The position numbers and the translations under genes are program-made. From the NCBI RefSeq assembly GCF_900604955.1, contig NZ_UWPE01000002.1, forward strand, positions 248,001 through 312,000: a DNA stretch of 64,000 bases, given 5' to 3'. Under the pieces are notes generated by a model. It had not been told where the DNA came from. It searched no databases and worked only from the letters and a program-made list of their open reading frames with translations. Positions 56,274-64,000 of this stretch are shown here, piece after piece; position 1 is the first letter of the stretch, and the number at the start of each line of letters is the position of its first letter. The DNA comes from Neoactinobaculum massilliense. Lineage in GTDB: Bacteria > Actinomycetota > Actinomycetes > Actinomycetales > Actinomycetaceae.

Positions 56274-57208
56274 CTACCCGCGCCGCAGATGCCGCGGGTC
56301 GGTACGCCGGGGAATGTCGCTGCGGACGTACCAGATGGCCGCGATGGTGGCGCCGACAATGATCAGTGCCCACCACGGGAAGCGCGGAACATCGGGGCGG
56401 CGGCTGGCGGCGTCGTTCAGGTCAGTGGGGGTGGGGATAATACGGCTGCCCGTCACCAGAATGCGCTGGGAGTTGATGCCCAGCGGCGTACACGTGACCA
56501 GTGTGACCAGGTCCTTGCCCTCCTGCACGCGGAGGGAGGCGGTTTGGTCGGGACGTCGATCACGCGGTAGCCGGCCGTGCGGCCCTCAACGGTCACGGAG
56601 AACGTGTCGCCCTTCTGCACCCTGTCGAGGTAGGTGAACAGGACCGAACTGGCCAGGCCGCGATGTCCAGTAAGGACGGCGTGTGTACTCTCCCCGCCCA
56701 CGGGCAGTGAGGTGCCCTGCAGATGGCCGATGCCCTGCGCAAGCACATCATCCGACGTGCCGTGGTAGATGGGGAGGTCCACGTCGATGGAGGGGATTTG
56801 GAGCCGCCCCATTACTCCATCATTGTCCGGGTTGAGGAGGTTCCAGTACCCGGTGTCCGACGCCGTATCGCCCTGCGCGGAGGGAACGTTCGTACCGGCG
56901 CGGTAGATGGCGCCAGAGGAAAGGTTGGCGTTGTAGGCCTCGGCTGCGGCGAGGTCCTGGCGCCGCTGGGAGTCGAGGAGAAGATTGCTTTGGCTGGATC
57001 GCGCCTTGTCGATCACCATGGACTGGTTGTATTGGGACACCCAGCCAGCGGCCGTGGGGTAGAGCGCGAGCGCCACACCCAGCCAGGCGATGAGCGCAAT
57101 AAGTATGGTGCTGACGCGTGGGCGGGTGCGCGATGTTTGCTGCTTACGGGGCGCGGCAACGCCGTCATCCCGCCGAGGCTCCCCCGCCTGCGTATGTGCA
57201 CCCTTCAT
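56274..57208 (-). pseudogene. srtC: Class C sortase, frameshifted before the catalytic Cys
   Basis: Pilin polymerase that joins pilin subunits at LPxTG. The N-terminal part (ATG at 57208, GGAGGAAAC upstream) has a basic lead, membrane helix (about 33-52), the class C core and the catalytic His region (STHAVLTGHRG). After GYRVIDV near 56550 the frame is lost and reads through to a stop at 56453. The rest of the sortase, LRVQEGKDLVTLVTCTPLGINSQRILVTG with the catalytic Cys (shown here for orientation as LVTLVTCTPLG), and the C-terminal helix lie in another frame down to 56274. By comparison with the family, about 10 or 13 nt seem missing between RVIDV and PDQTAS. Either a real inactivating deletion or a sequencing error. 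Confidence 0.82.
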
Positions 57209-57259
57209 GTTTCCTCCCTATTCCGCCCCGGCACCCGACAGCACCCAGTAAAGACAGCA

Positions 57260-57289
57260 GTGATGCCCCGACGTGAATCGGGGCATCAC
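57260..57289 (-). terminator. Perfect hairpin between major pilin and sortase genes
   Basis: Arms GTGATGCCCCGA (57260-57271) and TCGGGGCATCAC (57278-57289): 12 perfect pairs with a 6-nt loop, in the 99-bp gap. On the minus strand the trailer TGCTGTCTTT is only weakly T-rich. Position suits an attenuator that gives much major pilin and little sortase, or a 3' stabilising stem. Confidence 0.7.
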
Positions 57290-57307
57290 ATTAACTATGC
57301 GCGAGCA

Positions 57308-58675
57308 TTAAGCGCGGTTGGAACGCCGCCGCACGATTGCCAGTACGGCACCAGCCGCCACCAGCAGCACACCGGCCGTGACCAGGATCGCGGTGCCCTG
57401 GGCACCGGTCAGCGGCAGTCCGGGAACCGTTTCCTTGGCATCCGTGATCTCGGACAATGCGATGGAGGCATCGGCCGTCTCGCCCGCGGTCACGGTGACC
57501 GTGGTGTCCGCGGCCTTCACGTAGCCGGTCGGAGCCTTCGTCTCAACCAGGATGTACTTACCTTCCTTGAGCACGTCAGAGGTGACGGTGCCGTGGGAGT
57601 CCGTGGTGAGCGTGTAGAGCGCATTGCCCGTCTTGGCGCCGTCAGCATCCGTGGCGTACACCTCGAACACCGCACCTGCCAGAGCCGTGCCGTTGTCAGC
57701 ATCCGTCTTGGAGATCTTCACCTTGCCCCACTTGGTGGTGGCGGTGTTGGTATCCGTGGTGGTGCCGGAGTTGTTGGTGAAGGACGCGGTGTTGTTGATG
57801 ACGCCGCCATCCGTGACGGTGGCGTTGAACGTTACCGTGATCTTCGTGAGAGCGGTGGCGCTGTTCACCTTGGCCAGGCCGGCCGGCGTGAAGGCGATCT
57901 TGAAGTTGCCGCTCACGGTGTAATCGGTATCGGCGGTCAGCGTGGTGTCACCGAGCTTGACCACGATGGAGTTCGCATCCAGCGCGAGACTAGGGTCCAG
58001 CGTATCGGTGATCTCATAGGCGGAGTAGGAACCGCCCAGGTTTCCGGAGGTGAGGGTGTAGGAGACGATGTCCCCGGCCTTCACGGCGTTGGAGTCATCC
58101 ACGGTCTTGGTGGGGTTGCCCTCGTCCACCTGGTTCTTCGGGTAGACGTTCACCGAGTAGTTCCAGCCCTTGGTGCCCGCGGGCTGCGGCAGTACGACGA
58201 CGAACGGGGTGGCCGACGCCGTTACGCCCGCCGGTGCCGTTTCAGTCACGTAGTAGACACCGAGCGGGAAGGTGCCGGTGGCCTCACCATTGGCATCCGT
58301 GGTGAGATCCGTGGCGGTGCCCAGCTGAGTGGTGTCAATGCCGCTGCCATCGGACTGTAGTGCGCTGGCTGCATCCCAACCCTCCGTGGTGGTGAGGTCA
58401 ATGTTGTTGACCTTCTGCACGTGGAACGTGACGCCCGCGATCGGATTCTGCGTGGGTGCCGGGGAAACTTCTTCACCTGCCTGGTTGGAGGTGCCGGAAT
58501 TGTTGCCGGCGTACTTGTGGATGATCAGCGTTGCGTCCTTGGACGTATCCAGCGTGGTGAGGTGGCTGGCGCTAGGCACATCCGCATGCGCGGCGGGGCT
58601 GAAGCCCAAAATGCCCGCGAAGAGTGCCACCACCGCGGCCACGAAGGCCGTCAGCAGAGACTTCGTGTTCTTCAT
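57308..58675 (-). CDS. SpaH/EbpB-family major pilin, LPLTG-anchored
   Basis: 455 aa. Shaft subunit of a sortase-assembled pilus. Signal peptide 1-31 (cut near AAHADV). The pilin motif WNYSVNVYPKNQ carries K180, the acceptor for the isopeptide linkage. Cna-B-like domains about 190-405 include the E-box ILVETKAPTGY with the Glu that supports an internal isopeptide bond. Sorting signal LPLTG (420-424), hydrophobic helix and RRRSNRA tail. ATG at 58675. Preceded by a hairpin at 58736 and followed by another at 57260. Confidence 0.92.
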   Translation of the reverse strand: MKNTKSLLTAFVAAVVALFAGILGFSPAAHADVPSASHLTTLDTSKDATLIIHKYAGNNSGTSNQAGEEVSPAPTQNPIAGVTFHVQKVNNIDLTTTEGWDAASALQSDGSGIDTTQLGTATDLTTDANGEATGTFPLGVYYVTETAPAGVTASATPFVVVLPQPAGTKGWNYSVNVYPKNQVDEGNPTKTVDDSNAVKAGDIVSYTLTSGNLGGSYSAYEITDTLDPSLALDANSIVVKLGDTTLTADTDYTVSGNFKIAFTPAGLAKVNSATALTKITVTFNATVTDGGVINNTASFTNNSGTTTDTNTATTKWGKVKISKTDADNGTALAGAVFEVYATDADGAKTGNALYTLTTDSHGTVTSDVLKEGKYILVETKAPTGYVKAADTTVTVTAGETADASIALSEITDAKETVPGLPLTGAQGTAILVTAGVLLVAAGAVLAIVRRRSNRA

Positions 58676-58735
58676 AATTGATCTTTTCCTATTCTTTGGA
58701 TTGCCAAACTACGGATAGAACTGTGTTCGCGTATC

Positions 58736-58757
58736 CGGGGGCTAGCGCGCCCCCGGC
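58736..58757 (-). terminator. GC hairpin between the two pilin genes
   Basis: Arms CCGGGGGC (58736-58743) and GCCCCCGG (58750-58757), 8 perfect pairs and a 6-nt loop, 18 bp past the stop of the minor subunit and 60 bp before the major pilin. No T-run on the minus strand. Confidence 0.55.
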
Positions 58758-58775
58758 ACTGCGGTGGAGTTTTCA

Positions 58776-60815
58776 TTAGTTCCCCCTCCGCCGAATCACA
58801 TAGCCAAGCCCGGCTACGGCCACGAGGCCGCCACCGGCAATGAGGTAGCCATCCGCGGCCTGCCCACCCGTAAGCGGGAGAGCCGGTACGGCAGCTTTGG
58901 TATTAGTGAGCGGATCGGTGGCTGCGGTCAGTACACCCGGGTTTGATCCCGCCACCGGCGTATCCGCGTTGATGTCAAACTCAAACATGGCGGTACCCGT
59001 ATAGCCCACCGGATTCTTCACCTCGGTCACCGTGTAGTGACCCCAGGGCAGCCCGGTAACTTTGAACTGGCCAGCCGCCGAGTCCCCATCACCGAGTGCA
59101 TCGTCAGTGCCCGCAACGTTGTCGGACACCGTAGCAGTCACGCCGTTGTCACCTACGATCTGCCACACCGAGCCGCCCAGGAGAGCCTTGGTATCACCAT
59201 CCACCTTGGACCACACCACGGCGCCCGGATTCTCTCGCACAGTATTGCGAACGGTGACCGTTGATGTCTGGCCATCTGCAATGCTCACGCCGGTTGTGCT
59301 ATCGGAGCCATAGTCATAGGCGGGTTCGTTCCAGCTGTAGGCGGCATTACCCTGCGGGGTAGTTTCGCTGACGGTACACACACTCTTCACCGGGATCGCG
59401 CCCGGTTCAGTACCGGTAGTGGCCGCTAAGGTTGCCTTTCCGGTACCCGTCACGGCCCATGTACCGGACGCTACCTCTTGCTCACCAAGATCACACGCCC
59501 ACGTGCCTGTGAACGTACTTGACGTAGCAAACTGAGGCGCATCAGCAGGAATATCCTTGGCAATGCTGAGAGAACCGGTTTTTCGAGCATTGGTAACGGT
59601 CAGATTAATAACGCCGTCATTGTCAGTATCGGTTGCCGTGCCAGTAACGGCCGTCGTGTAGTCCTCAACGGGATCCTCCGTGAGAGAGTATTGGATCTCC
59701 TCGCCTACGCGCCCTGGCAGGTATTTCGGAAGTCCCGCGAAGGTGTAGCTCCAATTGTCAGCGGCAGAAATGTCCTGAGCCGGCACCGCTGTACCATCCG
59801 CGGTACTGGCAGGCGCACCGTTTGCCAACAGGTTGACGGTGATGGGCTGATGGTTAGTATTTCCGTCGCTCCATTGCTTAGTTACCTGAACATCCACCGT
59901 CTCAGGAACATGCGTATTCGTCACCGTCACGTTGGGGGTAGCGAGCGCCCAGTGGCCGGGTACAAAGTGTCCCCACGTTACATTCGAGAAGTTGTTCGGA
60001 TTCGCCAGGGTGGCGATAAGCGTTCCGTCTGAATCAATATGAGCGGCAAATCCGTTAAACGTTTGATCCCCGTAGATCGTCACGAGTGGGGTGCTCTTCC
60101 CCGAACCAACTTTGAAATCGCTATTTAGCGATGCGATGGCATTGCGAAAATCTAGCGTGGAGCCACAAATTTCATTCGGTGTCCACAGCATGTAATCACT
60201 GCCGTTTTTCACCGCAATCCAGCCGACCGTATCCGCGGGCCCGGTAGGGATATTCATTGTCGATGCGGGCGTCCACTTCGTAGCGAGCGCACCGCCCTCC
60301 TCCACCAATTCGGGCGGCGTGTACTCCACCGACAGGGTCTGGTCTCCGCTTGACGTGTATCCGTCCACCCCGCTCGTTTCCGTCAGAACATAGGACTCAT
60401 TGGTATCCGCCGGAAGGCCGCCCATATCAATCGAGAAACTGTCGCTCGCATTTGAGGCACCCGCGGCAACCGGGATCGTGGTGGACCGGCCGGTGGATGA
60501 ACCATCCGCGTTGCGAATCTCGAGGGTGACGGACTTCCGCTGACCATCCCGGTTGGCATCGTCCTGCCACACTTTCGTGCCTTCCAAGCTGTAGCCGGAG
60601 GGAAAGTGATGATCAACGGGCAATCCATCCGGCGTGCACTCGGATCCCGCCGCCACGGAATCAGACGAGTTCTCGCCGGTACTTCCCGTAGCCATCGTGT
60701 CCGCCTGCGCCCGCTGTGCTGGCACCTTGACTGTAATCACCGCAGCTAATAGCAAAGCAACAACAGCGATGACGCATGCAAGAACACGAATGGATCGTTT
60801 CCGCATCTTTCTCAC
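58776..60815 (-). CDS. LPLTG-anchored pilus/surface subunit (DUF5979/SpaA-like repeats)
   Basis: 679 aa. Signal peptide with a long hydrophobic stretch (about 8-32, then QRAQAD). A Cna-B-like domain (about 70-150, KVWQDDANRDGQRKSVTLEI region), a unique middle (about 165-300), a second Cna-B-like domain (about 310-410, VTKQWSDG) and a DUF5979-like module (about 415-525). The last domain (about 528-635) ends ...DINADTPVAGSNPG. LPLTG at 646-650, helix, RRRGN tail. Its last ~130 residues are nearly the same as those of the tip gene. GTG at 60815 has AAGGGGG at 5 nt; ATG at 60806 is possible. Likely the basal or minor pilin. Confidence 0.87.
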   Translation of the reverse strand: MRKMRKRSIRVLACVIAVVALLLAAVITVKVPAQRAQADTMATGSTGENSSDSVAAGSECTPDGLPVDHHFPSGYSLEGTKVWQDDANRDGQRKSVTLEIRNADGSSTGRSTTIPVAAGASNASDSFSIDMGGLPADTNESYVLTETSGVDGYTSSGDQTLSVEYTPPELVEEGGALATKWTPASTMNIPTGPADTVGWIAVKNGSDYMLWTPNEICGSTLDFRNAIASLNSDFKVGSGKSTPLVTIYGDQTFNGFAAHIDSDGTLIATLANPNNFSNVTWGHFVPGHWALATPNVTVTNTHVPETVDVQVTKQWSDGNTNHQPITVNLLANGAPASTADGTAVPAQDISAADNWSYTFAGLPKYLPGRVGEEIQYSLTEDPVEDYTTAVTGTATDTDNDGVINLTVTNARKTGSLSIAKDIPADAPQFATSSTFTGTWACDLGEQEVASGTWAVTGTGKATLAATTGTEPGAIPVKSVCTVSETTPQGNAAYSWNEPAYDYGSDSTTGVSIADGQTSTVTVRNTVRENPGAVVWSKVDGDTKALLGGSVWQIVGDNGVTATVSDNVAGTDDALGDGDSAAGQFKVTGLPWGHYTVTEVKNPVGYTGTAMFEFDINADTPVAGSNPGVLTAATDPLTNTKAAVPALPLTGGQAADGYLIAGGGLVAVAGLGYVIRRRGN

Positions 60816-61049
60816 AGCGGCCCCCTTAAATCTCAGGCTGCACCCGAGTAAGAGGGGTACAGGCCATTCTCAGCTAAACTGATATTAACATTCTAGAAAG
60901 GAAGATGCTGATATCAATCTCGCTCGAACGCTCGATTTTTACCACGATCGCTCCGCAGATTCGCAACGGTGGAATATTTTTTAAACTTTCATATCGTTTA
61001 TTGAACGCCGCTCCTTAACTCGTACAGCCGGCGTAGGTGAGCCGCATCA
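60816..61049. other. AT-rich gap within the pilus operon
   Basis: 234 bp, markedly more AT-rich than the rest of the window. TTAATAT near 60888-60894 on the minus strand could be a -10 element for an internal promoter. No terminator stem stands out. Confidence 0.35.
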
Positions 61050-63495
61050 TTAGTTCCTCCGCCGCCGAATGGCGTAAAGGAGCCCAGCCGCGGCCGCGAG
61101 GCCGCCACCGGCAATGAGGTAGCCATCCGCAGCCTGCCCACCCGTGAGCGGGAGAGCCGGTACGGCAGCTTTGGTATTAGTGAGTGGATCGGTCGTGGCA
61201 GTGAGAACGCCAGGATTCGATCCCGCCACCGGCGTATCCGCGTTGATGTCAAACTCAAACGTGGCGGTACCGGTATAGCCCACCGGATTCTGGATTCTTC
61301 ACCTCGGTCACCGCGTAGTGACCCCACGGCAGCCCTGTTACCTTGAACTGGCCAGCCGCCGAATCCGCATCACCGAGCACACCGTCAGTGCCCGCAACAT
61401 TATCCGCAACCACGGCGTTGAGGCCGTTTGGTCCCTCGATGCGCCACTCGGAGCCACCCAGCAGGGCCTTAGAATCAGCCGCATCCACTTTGGACCACAC
61501 CACGGCACCCAGATTCTCCCGCGCCGCGTTGCGAATGGTGACCGTGGACGTCTGACGCTTACCAATCACCGCCTGCGTAGCACCGGAACCATAATCAATG
61601 GTCGGCTTATCCCAGCTATAGGCGGCGGTGGCCGGCACGCTATCCTCGGTCACCACGCACGTGGCACCCACCGGCAGCGCATCGGGATTGGCGCCTGTCT
61701 TCTTTGTCAGTTGCGCCGTACCCGCGCCCGCAACCGACCAGATCCCCGTGGACTGCGTACTATCAGGCGCCGTGCACGTATACGTGCCGGTGAACTGTCC
61801 GGCGGGCGAACCGTCCGCCAGTTCCTTCACAATCGAGAGTCCACCCGCGGCGGTGGCATTGGTGACCACCACATGCACGTCAGCCGTGGAGTCATCGGTA
61901 ATAGTGAAACTGGACCCCGCAGCACCATCTACGACAATCGACGAATCATAACCATCCGTTTCCGCCTCGGACACCTTATATGTACCCGTATCGCGCAGGT
62001 CCGTCAGAAGCGGCGTGGTCTCTCCACCCTTTACCTGGAGGGTATGGCTGTAGCCGTTCGGCCCGGTGACGGTGATAGAAAACGTATCAGAGGTGATGAC
62101 CTCACTGTCGCCGGATGTCACTTTCTTTGTCACCGAGTAGAACACGGGATTGACGTAGGGCACCGGAAAGGACCTGGTTTGATTCTGTCCATTGTCGTCG
62201 AGGTATGAAATCCGAGCATCGCCGTTGGCCGGATACAAGCCGTCCGCGTTCGGAGTTTCCCCAAGAATCGAGTCATTAATTGTTACTCGATAGGTGAGTT
62301 CCGCGTACCGCACGTCCGTGGTTCCCGGCACCAGTTTGGTAAGCGTTCCGGGCGCCCAGTGGATGGTACGCGTAGCCGCGTCATAGCTTGCCGTTGTCTT
62401 CGGATCCGTGGCGATGGAACTGACATCCGCAGCTGCAATCTCGAAGCCGGGACCCATCGGATCCGTCACGTCAGCATCACTGACGGCAGAGCCGATTTTT
62501 GCCGCGATCTCCTCAAAAATACTGGTGAGGTCCGACGGGGACGCCGTATATGCCTTCCCCGGGCTGGCCATCTGTTCGAGCGTGGCCGTACCGTCATCGC
62601 CCGCATCTACCGCCACAGTCCAGAGGTTATTCCCCGCCGCCTTGGCAAATCCTGCCTCGGCGATGGCGCTCCCGGCGGGGTTCTGGTAGACGTCACGTGG
62701 ATTAGTACGCCGCCCACCAGAGCCATTTGCCACGTCACTCCGGTACCACAGGTCAGTGTTTACCGTATTGCCGCTTCCCACCCTCTGGCTGGAATCGAAT
62801 GCCTCCTTGGGTAGATTGGCGTTCGTCTCCCACCCGTAGGGGCTCCGCGGAGAAATGTAATTGACCGTACGCGGATCGCTCACCTGATACGAGGATTTAA
62901 TTGCGTATGAGTATGTGGGCAGACCATCGGAAAGCAGAACGATCTGCTTATTATCGGCCGTCGACCTCGCCAGGAGATTCTCAGCCTGACGAACTGCTGC
63001 CTGGGTGTAGGTACCACCGTTGGCAGAGAGCGCATCCACGCCGTCCTTGACCGTTTGCGCGCTGCTCGTGAAATCCACATCCTTGGTGACATCTGACGCG
63101 AAGGACACCACGGCAATTCGCGTGTTCTTCGAAGCACTATCGGTGAGAAGTGCGTCGGCAAATTGGTCCGCCGCATCCTTCGCCTCATCCATCTTGGTGG
63201 GGGAACCGGAGGGCGTGTCCTTCACCATGGAGCCGGAGCGATCAATGACCAACACAATATCCGTGGTGGTATTTCGGTCCTTTCCCTCCACGCGAAGCGT
63301 CACGTCCCACGTGTTGACTTTTCCGGCCACGGGCGTGGCTGTCTTAGAAAGCGCTACCTCGCCCGGATTCTGCGGAGATGCCATAACATCGGCGTGCGCC
63401 CGCGTGGTGAGTGCGCTGGGCAGCATCCACCCCGCCCCGAGCATGCCGGCCATGCACGCCAGCATGCCAATTGCGCGTCTGGCTGACTTTCTCAA
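61050..63495 (-). pseudogene. vWA-domain pilus tip adhesin, frame broken by a 7-bp duplication
   Basis: Start TTG at 63495, preceded by AAGGAGG at 5 nt, gives a signal peptide (about 1-36, ending RAHADV). A von Willebrand A domain follows with MIDAS VIDRSGSM (D85, S87, S89), then a pilin-like beta region, Cna-B/DUF5979-like modules and a last domain shared with the neighbouring LPLTG protein. At 61285-61298 the heptamer GGATTCT is present twice in a row; the paralog has it once. The frame therefore shifts after EVKNP and stops at 61255, losing LPLTG, helix and tail, which stay intact in the other frame (61050-61283). Removing one heptamer restores a full protein. The product as encoded would be secreted without an anchor. 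Confidence 0.87.
61285..61298 (-). repeat. 7-bp tandem duplication breaking the tip adhesin
   Basis: GGATTCT at 61285-61291 and again at 61292-61298. The corresponding place in the paralogous gene (about 59010) reads CCACCGGATTCTTCACC with a single unit. Confidence 0.95.
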
Positions 63496-63984
63496 AGCAA
63501 CCTCCTTAGGTGCAGTCACGCCCAGGGTGAGGGTGAGAGCGTGATTCACTGGTAAGTGATTTTAACATCTTCGGGGGGCAACTCTCGTCACATACAAATG
63601 ATTCCGCGCCAAAACTGGACCGACATCACATCAAATTAAGATTCTTGATTGTTATTCACCTAGGTTCGCCGCACACGAAATGATCAAATCGCGCAGCCCA
63701 CGCAAACCCGCAATCTCACGCCAATGATGTACTTTTCAACCATATGTAATGAGCTGTCGCTTTGTCACCCATAGCACCCTCACCATTCCCGCGCACGTTT
63801 TCCCAGCAAAACGGGCATCACCCCCGCCAGCCACCCAGAAACGTGACCATTCCCCCACGTTGCGGGGCGACGTCGTCGGAAAACCACGGCAATCACTCCG
63901 GCGGGAAGAACGTCCCAAATTGGGCATGCCCCTCACCGGCCCGGGCGAGCGCACCGGCAGCCGCAAGATCGCTAGGCTGGAGGC
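63496..63984. other. AT-rich region upstream of the pilus operon
   Basis: 489 bp, no gene recognised. The first 250 bp are the most AT-rich of the window and should carry the pilus promoter; on the minus strand TGTTAAAATCACT at about 63568 is a possible -10 region. The right half returns to normal composition and includes GACGTCGTCGG at 63869. Confidence 0.45.
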
Positions 63985-64000
63985 ATGAACACACTGCCAG
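63985..64000 (+). CDS. Possible start of a rightward gene (5 codons only)
   Basis: ATG at 63985 reads M-N-T-L-P to the window end. TAGGCT seven bases upstream would suit a leaderless actinobacterial start; GGAGG directly before the ATG is too close to act as a normal ribosome site. Nothing can be said about the product. Confidence 0.35.

Overview
The window is high-GC bacterial chromosome from an actinomycete, most likely family Actinomycetaceae (genus not decidable from this sequence). Evidence: a dnaK-grpE-dnaJ-hspR cluster with a MerR-type HspR, an actinobacterial kdp operon with two tiny membrane ORFs at its head, a fused MrpA/MrpB antiporter operon, LPxTG pili with a class C sortase, many GTG starts and 1-8 nt gene overlaps. 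No rRNA, tRNA, phage, transposase or CRISPR array was recognised.

Layout. 1-5 kb: the 5' end of a PepC-type aminopeptidase, a YhgE/Pip-like membrane protein with a degenerate ABC ATPase, and a membrane-anchored HNH nuclease. 5-17 kb: a large secreted ExeM/NucH nuclease, RlmC, an ABC exporter, an MFS exporter, and the menaquinone pair menB-menE. 17-30 kb: two paralogous Pro/Ala-rich tail-anchored proteins, the HspR-controlled chaperone operon, a ROK sugar kinase, a stress-type membrane protein, a GalT-like DUF4921 protein and a GNAT acetyltransferase. 30-34 kb: a thiamine ABC transporter (thiB-permease-ATPase) under a TPP riboswitch. 34-42 kb: a complete K+ uptake system, small ORF-kdpF-A-B-C-D-E. 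43-53 kb: a DUF4235 protein, an AbiEi-like/DUF559 protein and the Mrp Na+/H+ antiporter operon (A/B fusion, C, D, E, F, G). 53-56 kb: dCTP deaminase and a pyruvate-oxidase-like ThDP enzyme. 56-63.5 kb: a lower-GC sortase-assembled pilus operon on the minus strand (vWA tip subunit, second LPLTG subunit, SpaH/EbpB-type major pilin, class C sortase).

Most notable points. (1) A family of ~111-bp intergenic elements, eight copies in this window, with short terminal inverted repeats, an internal two-part palindrome and two competing 3' partners for one 5' arm. I do not recognise it as a known family. (2) The pilus operon is broken twice: the tip gene carries a 7-bp tandem duplication that removes its sorting signal, and the sortase is frameshifted just before its catalytic Cys. 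The first looks like a reversible slipped-strand event. (3) Perfect hairpins sit between the pilin genes and between major pilin and sortase. (4) A pair of unrecognised paralogous membrane proteins share an identically spaced upstream motif.

How the parts fit: much of the window concerns ion homeostasis (Kdp, Mrp), cofactor supply (thiamine uptake, menaquinone), protein quality control and the cell surface (pili, secreted nucleases). Gene starts were chosen from ribosome-binding sites, domain boundaries and overlaps. All family assignments are by recognition of motifs, not by a search.
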